Assembly (NCBI GenBank): GCA_016207285.1
Contig: JACQPW010000001.1
Location: forward strand, 1-5,453
Length of the DNA: 5,453 bases
Reading direction: 5' to 3'
Origin: Candidatus Kerfeldbacteria bacterium
Lineage (GTDB): Bacteria > Patescibacteriota > Patescibacteriia > UBA9570
In this document: positions 1-5,453 of the stretch, piece after piece
How positions within the stretch are numbered: position 1 is the first letter of the stretch
Layout of the letters: each line of letters begins with the position of its first letter
The notes under the pieces: model-generated
Database searches by the model: none
Seen by the model: the letters and a program-made list of their open reading frames with translations, nothing else
What the model was told of the DNA's origin: nothing
Program-made: the position numbers and the translations under genes

Positions 1-195
1 CAGCGACCACAAGGCTTGTTTGTACTGCTCGGTTTGCTCTAGCGTACCACAAACTGTCCCGTTCAAACCTTCATCCGCAATTAAAATTCGGCCGGTCAAT
101 CCAAGTTGCTGGCACAATTTTCTGTGCTCAACTAAAAAAGATTCCGGTGCAGTGAGAGCAACATATTTGTAGTAGAGCAAGACTCTATACGGCAT
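1..195 (-). CDS. trhO: TrhO / UPF0176 rhodanese-related tRNA uridine 34 hydroxylase, N-terminal part
   Basis: This is the first 65 residues of a TrhO-type protein (YceA, UPF0176); the rest lies beyond the left window edge. The family makes 5-hydroxyuridine at the wobble base of certain tRNAs in the cytoplasm, using a C-terminal rhodanese domain. The visible part is the N-terminal domain: it opens with YRVLLYYKYVALTAPESF (residues 3-20) and carries the family signature GRILIADEGLNGTVCGT at 35-51, close to the usual GRIlvAeEGINGTlsGT. The rhodanese catalytic cysteine is expected well past residue 65, so activity cannot be judged. The ATG at 195 sits inside the end of rarA and overlaps it by 11 bases, which makes this the last visible gene of the minus-strand operon. 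AGGA lies 11 bases upstream, one of the few Shine-Dalgarno-like motifs in the window. The assignment is firm because the signature is distinctive. Confidence 0.88.
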   Translation of the reverse strand, partial: MPYRVLLYYKYVALTAPESFLVEHRKLCQQLGLTGRILIADEGLNGTVCGTLEQTEQYKQALWSL

Positions 196-1360
196 AATAG
201 GTTTTGTCCTGTAAATGTTCTGGTAAATTACTTTGCCCTTGCTGTTTACCATAGCCAAGCTGTTTCATCAACCGAGTAGGCGCATTGCGCAAATGCATCG
301 GTACGGGACTATTAGGTGTTTCGCGAATGTCCTGCTCTACCGCTTTAGCCGCATCATAGACTGCACGGGATTTCTTGGCTTGGGCGCAATAAGCCACCGC
401 TTGGAAAATAGCATACTGCCCTTCTGGCATGCCCAGCGCGTGTACGGTTTGATAAGCGGCTTGGCATAGGATTAAGGCTTGCGGATCTGTATTACCAATA
501 TCTTCGGAAGCAAACTCGACCACCCGGCGCATGACGTACAATGGATCTTCACCAGCAAACAGCATACGACCACACCAATAGACTGCACCATTGACGTCAC
601 TGGCGCGCATGGTTTTATGTAAGGCGGAAATAATATTGTAGTGTTCTTCGCCGGCTTTGTCGTAACGCAGCGCTACTTTTTCAATCGCTTGCTTGGCTTC
701 GTCACGGGTCAATTTAGATAGGTCACCATAACTACGTTGTAACATCTCCACGGTATTTAGAGCGGTACGACCGTCGCCATCTGCTATCATCACAATGAAC
801 TGTTTTAACTCATCACTCATTGGCACGGCTGCTTTATTTACTAAAGCTAATACCGCCACCTCATCCAGTTTATCAAACACGACTACTTGGCAACGCGATA
901 ATAACGCTGAATTCACTTCAAAGGATGGGTTTTCGGTAGTAGCACCAATCAAGGTGACGGTACCTTGTTCAATGTGCGGTAACAAAGCATCTTGTTGACT
1001 CTTGTTCCAGCGGTGAATTTCATCGATAAATAAAATCGTCTGCTCACCATGTAATAAGCGATCTGATTTAGCTTGATCAATAATGACGCGTAACTCTTTA
1101 ACACCGGCTGTCACGGCCGATAACGGAATAAATTTGGCTTTGACGCTATTAGCAATAATATGCGCCAAGGTAGTTTTACCGGTACCCGGTGGTCCCCAAA
1201 AAATGAGTGACACCAATTGGCCAGAGGTCAGTAGCCGTTTAATCAAACCCGTTTCACCGACTAACTAGTCATTCCCTAAAAAACCATCTAAATTTTTTGG
1301 CCGTAAACGTTCCGCCAGCGGCTGATGCTGCGTTAGTTTAGCGCTAAATAACGTATCCAT
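185..1360 (-). CDS. rarA: RarA (MgsA/WRNIP1 family) replication-associated recombination ATPase, interrupted by an in-frame TAG at codon 32
   Basis: RarA is a cytoplasmic AAA+ ATPase of the clamp-loader clade that acts at stalled or gapped replication forks. Counting from the ATG at 1360 (gene of 391 codons plus stop, slightly short for the family), the N-terminal box QPLAERLRPKNLDGFLG (13-29) is present. Codon 32 is then TAG, where relatives have GQxxLxG. After it come Walker A GPPGTGKT (56-63), Walker B ILFIDEIHR (109-117), sensor 1 GATTEN (139-144), the SRC arginine-finger segment (R156), sensor 2 GDGRTALN (195-202) and the conserved C-terminal part with YDKAGEEHYN, SALHKTMRASD, GEDPLYVMRRVVEFASEDIG, HLRNAPT and GYGK. 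The tail after GYGK looks shortened. Everything past the TAG is intact. The product is therefore broken, restarted at TTG 1246 (353 residues, lacking the N-terminal box), or intact if the TAG is a sequence error. The upstream phosphatase gene ends 3 bases before this ATG; trhO overlaps the far end. Confidence 0.9.
207..210 (-). promoter_or_regulatory. Shine-Dalgarno-like AGGA before trhO
   Basis: AGGA on the minus strand lies 11 bases upstream of the trhO ATG, within the end of the rarA coding sequence. The spacing is a little long. It supports the ATG at 195 as the start, together with translational coupling to the end of rarA. Confidence 0.4.
1254..1258 (-). promoter_or_regulatory. Possible restart ribosome binding site (GGTGA) ahead of TTG at 1246 in rarA
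   Basis: GGTGA matches the 3' part of a full Shine-Dalgarno sequence and lies 7 bases before the in-frame TTG at 1246-1244, three codons past the TAG. The spacing is good for re-initiation after termination at the amber codon. It is also simply the coding sequence for Gly-Glu, so it may be chance. The other genes here mostly lack such motifs. Confidence 0.3.
1265..1267 (-). other. In-frame amber codon inside rarA
   Basis: The reading GGG-AAT-GAC-TAG-TTA-GTC-GGT gives G-N-D-stop-L-V-G, in frame with both the upstream conserved box and the downstream Walker A. Relatives usually read GQ(E/D)(H/Q)L(L/V)G at this place. A CAG glutamine codon changed by one C-to-T transition would restore a normal sequence. 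The flanking bases form a small imperfect palindrome, GACTA-AC-TAGTC on the plus strand. Confidence 0.85.
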
Positions 1361-1363
1361 ACA

Positions 1364-2647
1364 TTAACCGGCCGCTTGTTGTTGGGCAACAGCTGGTAAT
1401 GACAAATCCATATCAATGATAGTAATGTCGTCTTTGCGCTTTTCAAATTGCTGCACTGTGGCCTGCACCCCATGGTCGATCACTGTCTGAGCCTGGTCTT
1501 GCAGGCGTTTGCCAGAGTTATTTTTTAGGCCATCCGTAGATAACAATAAATGAATCGGCATATCGGGATAGCGTTTTCTCAGTTCGGTCAGTGAAACGGT
1601 GTGTACGACATCTAGCAATCCTGGGTTCTCTACCATTGCTGGTTTACCGGAAATTTTCTTAAAAGCGTAGTCTAATGTTGTTGATTCAGGAATACGATTT
1701 TTAATTGAAATGATTTTTGATCCAACGCTCAGCACCCCTTCACAATCCCCCAAATCAATCATAACAACCGCATCAAATTTTTCAAGATAACGGACTGCTA
1801 AGACTGCACAACTGCCATTGAGTTCCTGACCAGCAGCATCCAAATTAGCTAAAATCTCATCAATCTCTCCTTGTAGTAAGAATTTAATTTCTTCAAGTGT
1901 GAATTCATTTTCGTCAATATTTTGCAGCAGTGACTCAGCGGTTTGTGCTACGCGGCGGGAGATTTCATACGAGTCTTTTAAGCCGGAGGTGCCATCAGCA
2001 ACCACCCCAATCCGCTTGCTCCGATCAATCAGCATGACATCCTGGCCAAATTTACCAAGTCTACCCTCATTAAATTCATTACTACCGCGCCATAACGTTT
2101 TCATCGCTCCAGCAACTTCTATCCGATATTCATCACTGGCTTCAGTTTCAACACCACGGTGCTGTTGAGTTTCTTGTTCTAGTTGTACAATCATTTCTAA
2201 TAGTTGTGTACCAGCAGGCTCTAGCTGTCTCATCTTGTCTGACGCTTGTGCGCGGGCAGCCTCTAACTGCTGAGTGTGCTTAGCTGAAACTGGTTTAGTC
2301 TGTTCGGCTTCCATCTTGTCAACTGCACGAATTTCTTTACTGACTGCGTCGATCATCATATTCAGTCTGACTAAATTTGCTTCCACTCCGTCTAATTTAC
2401 CTAACCACTCCCGGGCTTGATCAAATTCCAATTTGTGCGATGACCGTTTGGCCATCAACGTATCATGCTGGGTTTTTACTAGTTCCTGTAACTGTGCCAG
2501 TCGATCCAACGCATCCTGGGTGTTCAGTGGTGTAGCTTCCACATTCAACGCAGCCGTTTCTGGCTCGGTCAATTCGGTATCCACACTTTGGCCTTCCACC
2601 TTGAGTGGTTTACCTAGTTTTAGATCCTTTGGTTCTTGTGCTGACAT
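1364..2647 (-). CDS. PP2C-family Ser/Thr protein phosphatase with long N-terminal coiled coil
   Basis: This 427-residue protein has two parts. Residues 1-42 are polar and probably disordered. Residues about 43-165 are rich in Q, E, L, A and K with few prolines or glycines, as expected for a coiled coil. Residues about 180-415 form a PP2C (PPM) phosphatase domain, which removes phosphate from Ser/Thr using two metal ions held by aspartates. The visible motifs are GQDVML (201-206, D203), ADGTSG (217-222, D218), GSCAV (278-282), DLGDCEG (298-304, D301), LLLSTDGL (367-374, D372) and KDDITI (405-410, D407). All metal-site aspartates appear present, so it should be active. No signal peptide or membrane segment is seen, so it should be cytosolic. 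It starts 4 bases after rlmN, with AAGG only 2 bases from the ATG, and ends 3 bases before rarA. No kinase gene is in the window, so its substrate is unknown. The fold assignment is confident; the role is not. Confidence 0.85.
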   Translation of the reverse strand: MSAQEPKDLKLGKPLKVEGQSVDTELTEPETAALNVEATPLNTQDALDRLAQLQELVKTQHDTLMAKRSSHKLEFDQAREWLGKLDGVEANLVRLNMMIDAVSKEIRAVDKMEAEQTKPVSAKHTQQLEAARAQASDKMRQLEPAGTQLLEMIVQLEQETQQHRGVETEASDEYRIEVAGAMKTLWRGSNEFNEGRLGKFGQDVMLIDRSKRIGVVADGTSGLKDSYEISRRVAQTAESLLQNIDENEFTLEEIKFLLQGEIDEILANLDAAGQELNGSCAVLAVRYLEKFDAVVMIDLGDCEGVLSVGSKIISIKNRIPESTTLDYAFKKISGKPAMVENPGLLDVVHTVSLTELRKRYPDMPIHLLLSTDGLKNNSGKRLQDQAQTVIDHGVQATVQQFEKRKDDITIIDMDLSLPAVAQQQAAG

Positions 2648-2651
2648 AGCC

Positions 2652-3677
2652 TTATGATAACGGTTTTACGACTAATTGGCCACACGCCGCCGAGATATCT
2701 AACCCCTTCGAATAACGGATGGTGGTGGGAATACCAGCCTGTTCCAGAATGTCTTGAAACACAATCATGTGCTGTTCCGACGAGCGCTGTAAATTGGCAT
2801 CGGTTTGGTTCCACGGAATCAAATTGACTTTGATTTGATGGCTCAGATGCTTGAAGGTTTTGGCGAGTGCTTCGGCTTCCGTTGGCATATCGTTCACATC
2901 TAATAACATGACATATTCTAAGGTGACATGATGCCGGCGATTATGGCGCGCCGCCAAATAGGCTTCAATCCCCTCTTTAATCTGTTGAATGGTTTGCCGT
3001 TTATGGCTGGGCACAATTTTACCTCTGGTTTCGTCAGTACCAGCGTGTAAAGAGATCGCTAGACGCACATCCGGAAAATCGGCATCCAGCACCAAGCGTT
3101 TTAACGACCCCGGAAAAGCCACGGTCGACAATACGATTCTGGTTTTTCCGATCTCGCAATCATTAATTAAAATATTGATCGCTTGTTTAACGGCGTCGCT
3201 ATTCGCTAACGGTTCACCCATGCCCATAAACACGACATTGGTAATCGGCACGTCACTCGCTTGCCAGCGCCAATAGCGCACTTGGTCGACAATTTCATCT
3301 ACCGTCAAATTGCGTTTTAAGCCCATCGTACCGGTGGCGCAAAAAGTGCAACCCATGCCACAACCGACTTGGGATGACACACAGACGGTACGCGTATCGC
3401 GTGAATTAGGCATGTTCACCGTTTCTACTTTCTGACCATCGGCTAAAGTAATAATCGCCTTTTGCGTGCTATCCTTCGGCGAGTTGAACACTTTTACAGT
3501 TGGAAACGATAACCAAGAAAATTGCTGCGCTAAGTCTTGCCGTAATTGTTTAGACAACGTAGTGACGCTGTCCCAATTTGGTTGCGTAAACCAAGCGGTT
3601 CGCACTTGATTAATGCGATAGCGTGGCTGACCTTGAGCCTGTAATGTCTCACTAATATGATCTAATGTCGTCTCCAT
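2652..3677 (-). CDS. rlmN: RlmN, dual-specificity 23S rRNA A2503 / tRNA A37 C2-methyltransferase (radical SAM)
   Basis: RlmN makes 2-methyladenosine at 23S rRNA position 2503 and in some tRNAs at position 37, by a ping-pong radical SAM mechanism. All hallmark residues are visible in this 341-residue protein: the cluster-binding CxxxCxxC at C106, C110 and C113 (within GCGMGCTFC), the resolving cysteine C99 in VCVSSQVGC, the methyl-carrying cysteine C332 in the C-terminal ISAACGQL, the catalytic glutamate region DGQKVETV (80-87), and the SAM-binding MGMGEPL (151-157). Length is near the lower end of the family range. C332 and the ACGQL tail distinguish it from non-RlmN radical SAM proteins; Cfr is the nearest alternative, but the overall sequence reads as RlmN. 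It is the first gene of the minus-strand operon, and a strong promoter ends 9 bases before its ATG, leaving no room for a Shine-Dalgarno site. Confidence 0.96.
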   Translation of the reverse strand: METTLDHISETLQAQGQPRYRINQVRTAWFTQPNWDSVTTLSKQLRQDLAQQFSWLSFPTVKVFNSPKDSTQKAIITLADGQKVETVNMPNSRDTRTVCVSSQVGCGMGCTFCATGTMGLKRNLTVDEIVDQVRYWRWQASDVPITNVVFMGMGEPLANSDAVKQAINILINDCEIGKTRIVLSTVAFPGSLKRLVLDADFPDVRLAISLHAGTDETRGKIVPSHKRQTIQQIKEGIEAYLAARHNRRHHVTLEYVMLLDVNDMPTEAEALAKTFKHLSHQIKVNLIPWNQTDANLQRSSEQHMIVFQDILEQAGIPTTIRYSKGLDISAACGQLVVKPLS

Positions 3678-3686
3678 AACTTGAGA

Positions 3687-3715
3687 AATATACCGGATTT
3701 TGGATGTTTTGTCAA
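3687..3715 (-). promoter_or_regulatory. Promoter of the rlmN-PP2C-rarA-trhO operon
   Basis: On the minus strand a perfect -35 TTGACA (3715-3710) and a -10 TATATT (3692-3687) are separated by exactly 17 bases. The next purines at the expected start distance are at 3682-3680, only 3 to 5 bases before the rlmN ATG at 3677. The transcript should therefore be almost leaderless. Match quality makes this the best promoter in the window; start-site position is inferred. Confidence 0.8.
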
Positions 3716-3735
3716 TGAGAACGCCCTAGCGCGTA

Positions 3736-3744
3736 TGGTATACT
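3736..3744 (+). promoter_or_regulatory. Extended -10 promoter of trmB
   Basis: TGGTATACT is an extended -10 element (TG-N-TATACT, five of six matches to TATAAT). No convincing -35 lies 17 bases upstream, which is common when an extended -10 is present. With 6 bases after the -10, transcription would start at position 3751, the A of the trmB ATG, giving a leaderless message. It lies back to back with the rlmN promoter. Confidence 0.6.
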
Positions 3745-3750
3745 AATGCA

Positions 3751-4365
3751 ATGGCGCGCAAAAAATTAAGCAAATTCGCTGAGTTAGTGACCTTGCCACA
3801 CCTCTTAGAAAAACCAGTTGGGCAAGCAGGCAGGTGGCCGCAACCGCTGGTGTTAGAATTAGGCTGTGGTTATGGCGAGTACACCCTGGCTCTAGCCCAG
3901 CGTCAGCCACAGTGTCACTATGTGGGGATGGATATCCAAGGTGAACGCTTGTGGCGTGGTGCCAAAGCGATGCAAGCCCTCAAGCTAGAAAACGTCTGGT
4001 GGTTACGGGGTTATATCGACCATTTGCTCGATTACTTTGCGCCGGGTGAAGTGGCCGAAATTTGGTTAACCTTTCCGGATCCGTTTGCACGTGAGGGGCA
4101 CGCCAAAAAACGCCTCACCGCTCCGCGTTTTTTGGATTATTACAAAACCATTCTGGTGCCAGGCGGACGGGTTCACCTGAAAACAGATTCAGCTAACTTA
4201 GTGGCTTATTCCATCGAAACGATCCAAACTAGCGGTGGAATGATTGATGAACATATCCCAGTTGCGCCAATTGATATTATGACGCGCTTCGAACAGAAAC
4301 ACCGCCAGCGCGGCGACCAGATTCAACAGTTGTCTTGGCACTGGCCAACCATACAACCCATATGA
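3751..4365 (+). CDS. trmB: TrmB, tRNA (guanine-46 N7)-methyltransferase
   Basis: TrmB transfers a methyl group from SAM to N7 of guanine 46 in the tRNA variable loop. The 204-residue protein shows the family's motifs in order: SAM-binding LELGCGYGEY (35-44), the second strand with acidic residue GMDIQGERLW (59-68), the signature FPDPFAREGHAKKRL (108-122; usually FPDPWpKkrHhKRRL), HLKTDS (142-147), and the C-terminal TRFEQKHRQRGDQI (178-191). F112 replaces the usual tryptophan of FPDPW, a mild change. A basic start (MARKK) and length near 200 fit the family. The ATG at 3751 coincides with the predicted transcription start, so there is no leader or Shine-Dalgarno site. Its TGA overlaps the ATG of the next gene by ATGA. 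Use of TGA as a stop here argues against TGA recoding. Confidence 0.95.
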   Translation: MARKKLSKFAELVTLPHLLEKPVGQAGRWPQPLVLELGCGYGEYTLALAQRQPQCHYVGMDIQGERLWRGAKAMQALKLENVWWLRGYIDHLLDYFAPGEVAEIWLTFPDPFAREGHAKKRLTAPRFLDYYKTILVPGGRVHLKTDSANLVAYSIETIQTSGGMIDEHIPVAPIDIMTRFEQKHRQRGDQIQQLSWHWPTIQPI

Positions 4366-4649
4366 CGATCACACTTCTACAATTTATCGGGTTACTTCTA
4401 TTGGGTCTCAATGTACTCACCTTTATCGTCTACTGGTTTGATAAATGGATGGCGCGGGCCAACGGTTGGCGCATACCGGAATTCATTTTGTGGTTGTTGG
4501 CTTTGCTGGGTGGTTCAATCGGCGCCCTGCTGGCGGCTGAACTGTTGCGTCACAAAAATAAAAAACTGTCTTTTCAATTAGTGTTGTGGCTGATTATTTT
4601 GTTGCAATTAGGAGTTGGTGCTGGCTATTACTGGCTACAGCGTGATTGA
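4362..4649 (+). CDS. DUF1294 small membrane protein
   Basis: This 95-residue protein matches the DUF1294 family, whose function is unknown. Key signs are NVLTFIVYWFDKWMA (17-31, with the family DK at 27-28), WRIPE (36-40), LLALLGGSIGALLA (45-58) and RHKNKKLSF (63-71), all in the usual order. Three membrane helices are likely, at about 4-26, 39-61 and 72-91, with the RHKNKK loop basic and therefore probably cytoplasmic. The ATG at 4362 is preferred over an upstream TTG at 4335, because it gives the common ATGA overlap with trmB and starts right before the first helix. There is no Shine-Dalgarno site, so translation is probably coupled to trmB. Confidence 0.85.
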   Translation: MTITLLQFIGLLLLGLNVLTFIVYWFDKWMARANGWRIPEFILWLLALLGGSIGALLAAELLRHKNKKLSFQLVLWLIILLQLGVGAGYYWLQRD

Positions 4650-4674
4650 CAAATCCCTAAAAAAAGCCTACTGT
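4646..4674 (+). promoter_or_regulatory. Candidate promoter ahead of the small helical gene
   Basis: A perfect TTGACA (4646-4651) overlaps the DUF1294 stop codon. After 17 bases comes TACTGT (4669-4674), a weak -10, and 6 bases later the ATG at 4681. The spacing copies that of the trmB promoter and would again give a leaderless message. The weak -10 keeps confidence low; the AT-rich spacer (an A7 run) may help. Confidence 0.4.
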
Positions 4675-4680
4675 TACTCT

Positions 4681-4851
4681 ATGATAGCTATGTCAGACCA
4701 AGCTAAACAAGCAGCCCAAGCTGCTTATCAGCGCTACGCTCAGCTGGTTACACAACTTGGTCACGAAGAAACCCAAAAACTCGATCAAATGATCGTCAAT
4801 TTAGAACAGAAAAAAATTACTGCTATTCATCAAGCTATTGAACAACTCTAA
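4681..4851 (+). CDS. Small helical protein of unknown function (56 aa)
   Basis: I do not recognise this gene. From ATG 4681 it encodes 56 residues; an in-frame ATG at 4690 would give 53. It has no proline, cysteine or tryptophan and is rich in Q, A, E and K. It probably folds as two helices (about 5-26 and 29-55) broken at LGHEE, and could form a helical hairpin or coiled coil. There is no signal peptide or membrane segment. The 4681 start is preferred because it lies 6 bases after the candidate -10, as in trmB, but neither start has a Shine-Dalgarno site. The stop is 3 bases before the next gene, so the two are probably co-expressed. Confidence 0.6.
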   Translation: MIAMSDQAKQAAQAAYQRYAQLVTQLGHEETQKLDQMIVNLEQKKITAIHQAIEQL

Positions 4852-4854
4852 CTT

Positions 4855-5453
4855 ATGGTTGCACTACCAGAACAACTCTCCGCACGGGAAAAAACACCGA
4901 AACAACCCACTGCTCCAGAAATTCCACCAGAAACGCTTGAAGCTTTGACCGAACGACTCTTACAGCGAGCCAAAGAACTTGGCGCCGAGGTAGAGGGTGA
5001 TGCAATTAGGCAAGCTAAAAGAGACTACCTGCAACGATTGGGTAACAGTGAAGCTGGCATCGTACACGATCAAGTGGTTACGGCCTTTGCTGCTGTGTTG
5101 GCTGATCTAGAACAGCAACTACATCAAATTGATGGCACTGCGAAGACCACTAGGTTAGAACCGGTTGAACCAGCTGTACAACCTCTTCCTCCATCCATCG
5201 ACGGTGTTCTACCGCCCATATCTAAACCGGTGCCACCTAAAATTGGAGAAACTATTACTCCTGATAAACCCCCTGGGTCAGATGAGGATGACAGTTCAGG
5301 CTATGACTATGAAGACGATAAAAAAGCTGTTGCTGCTGTTGCTGCCGGAACAGCTGATCAGGCGGTTGCTGAAACAGTAGATCCATATGCTGAACGCAAC
5401 GCTGCCTCACAAACCCTACTTTCCAAATTACAAAACCCTGACCTCAGCATTAC
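4855..5453 (+). CDS. Unknown protein with proline-rich acidic linker, N-terminal part
   Basis: An open frame from ATG 4855 runs without a stop to the window edge, giving 199 residues of a longer protein that I do not recognise. Residues 1-22 are polar. Residues about 23-95 look helical (PETLEALTERLLQRAKELG and on to FAAVLADLEQQLHQI). Residues about 101-141 are proline-rich, with EPVEP, PLPPS, LPPI and PVPPK. Residues 143-155 are acidic (DEDD, DYEDD). An alanine-rich stretch (158-174) and another polar segment follow. No signal peptide or membrane helix is seen, so the visible part is probably cytosolic. The start lies 3 bases after the previous stop with no Shine-Dalgarno site, which suggests coupling. 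The low-complexity linker suggests a further folded or membrane domain beyond the edge. Confidence 0.7.
   Translation, partial: MVALPEQLSAREKTPKQPTAPEIPPETLEALTERLLQRAKELGAEVEGDAIRQAKRDYLQRLGNSEAGIVHDQVVTAFAAVLADLEQQLHQIDGTAKTTRLEPVEPAVQPLPPSIDGVLPPISKPVPPKIGETITPDKPPGSDEDDSSGYDYEDDKKAVAAVAAGTADQAVAETVDPYAERNAASQTLLSKLQNPDLSI

Noticed and set aside
185..1360. TAG reassigned to an amino acid in this organism, explaining the internal codon
   Set aside because: rarA itself ends at a TAG right where the family's C-terminus (YY near the end) is expected, and reading on would run into the trhO gene out of frame. No other gene in the window has an internal TAG.
2620..2814. 64-residue minus-strand open frame overlapping the end of rlmN
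   Set aside because: It lies in another frame of well-supported rlmN and phosphatase sequence, has no promoter or family resemblance, and is a shadow.
4362..4649. TGA read as glycine (code 25, as in Gracilibacteria and Absconditabacteria)
   Set aside because: trmB and the DUF1294 gene both end properly at TGA at their family lengths, and no conserved glycine in the window is encoded by TGA.
4615..4680. Earlier GTG start at 4615 for the small helical gene
   Set aside because: It would overlap the DUF1294 coding end by 35 bases and add a segment unlike the helical protein; ATG 4681 fits the promoter spacing.
4650..4680. Terminator between DUF1294 and the small helical gene
   Set aside because: There is an A7 run but no GC-rich hairpin before a T run on either strand.
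5326..5343. Tandem 9-base repeat GCTGTTGCT x2
   Set aside because: It simply encodes alanine and valine in a low-complexity protein segment; two copies are too few to be a functional repeat.
5165..5380. 71-residue plus-strand open frame near the right edge
   Set aside because: It is out of frame with the uninterrupted 4855-5453 gene, and its leucine-run end comes from the GCT-rich alanine codons of that gene.

Overview
The window looks like a piece of a streamlined bacterial genome, possibly a Patescibacteria (CPR) lineage. Support for that is moderate to weak: genes are packed tightly or overlap, Shine-Dalgarno motifs are scarce, and several proteins are near the short end of their families. 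TGA and TAA both end genes here, so the glycine-TGA code of some CPR groups does not apply. No rRNA, tRNA, mobile element or CRISPR array is visible, and no stretch over 300 bases lacks a gene.

Left block, minus strand (positions 3677 down to 1): four genes are read in one direction, rlmN, a coiled-coil PP2C phosphatase, rarA, then trhO (cut by the window edge). The gaps are 4 and 3 bases, followed by an 11-base overlap, so this looks like one operon. RlmN methylates 23S rRNA and tRNA adenine, TrhO hydroxylates tRNA uridine 34, RarA is a AAA+ protein of stalled replication forks, and the PP2C protein is a metal-dependent Ser/Thr phosphatase with an unknown substrate. The rarA frame holds an in-frame TAG at codon 32, just ahead of Walker A. 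This is the most notable anomaly in the window.

Centre (3678-3750): a 73-base divergent intergenic region holds back-to-back promoters for rlmN and trmB. Both place the predicted transcription start at or within a few bases of the ATG, so both messages are probably leaderless or nearly so.

Right block, plus strand (3751 to the end): trmB (tRNA guanine-46 N7-methyltransferase) overlaps a small DUF1294 membrane protein by ATGA. A candidate internal promoter follows, then a 56-residue helical protein of unknown function, and 3 bases later the first 199 residues of a second unknown protein with a proline-rich, acidic middle that runs off the window. The recurring theme is RNA modification (rlmN, trhO, trmB) around a shared divergent promoter, with one replication-repair gene, one phosphatase and an uncharacterised pair.
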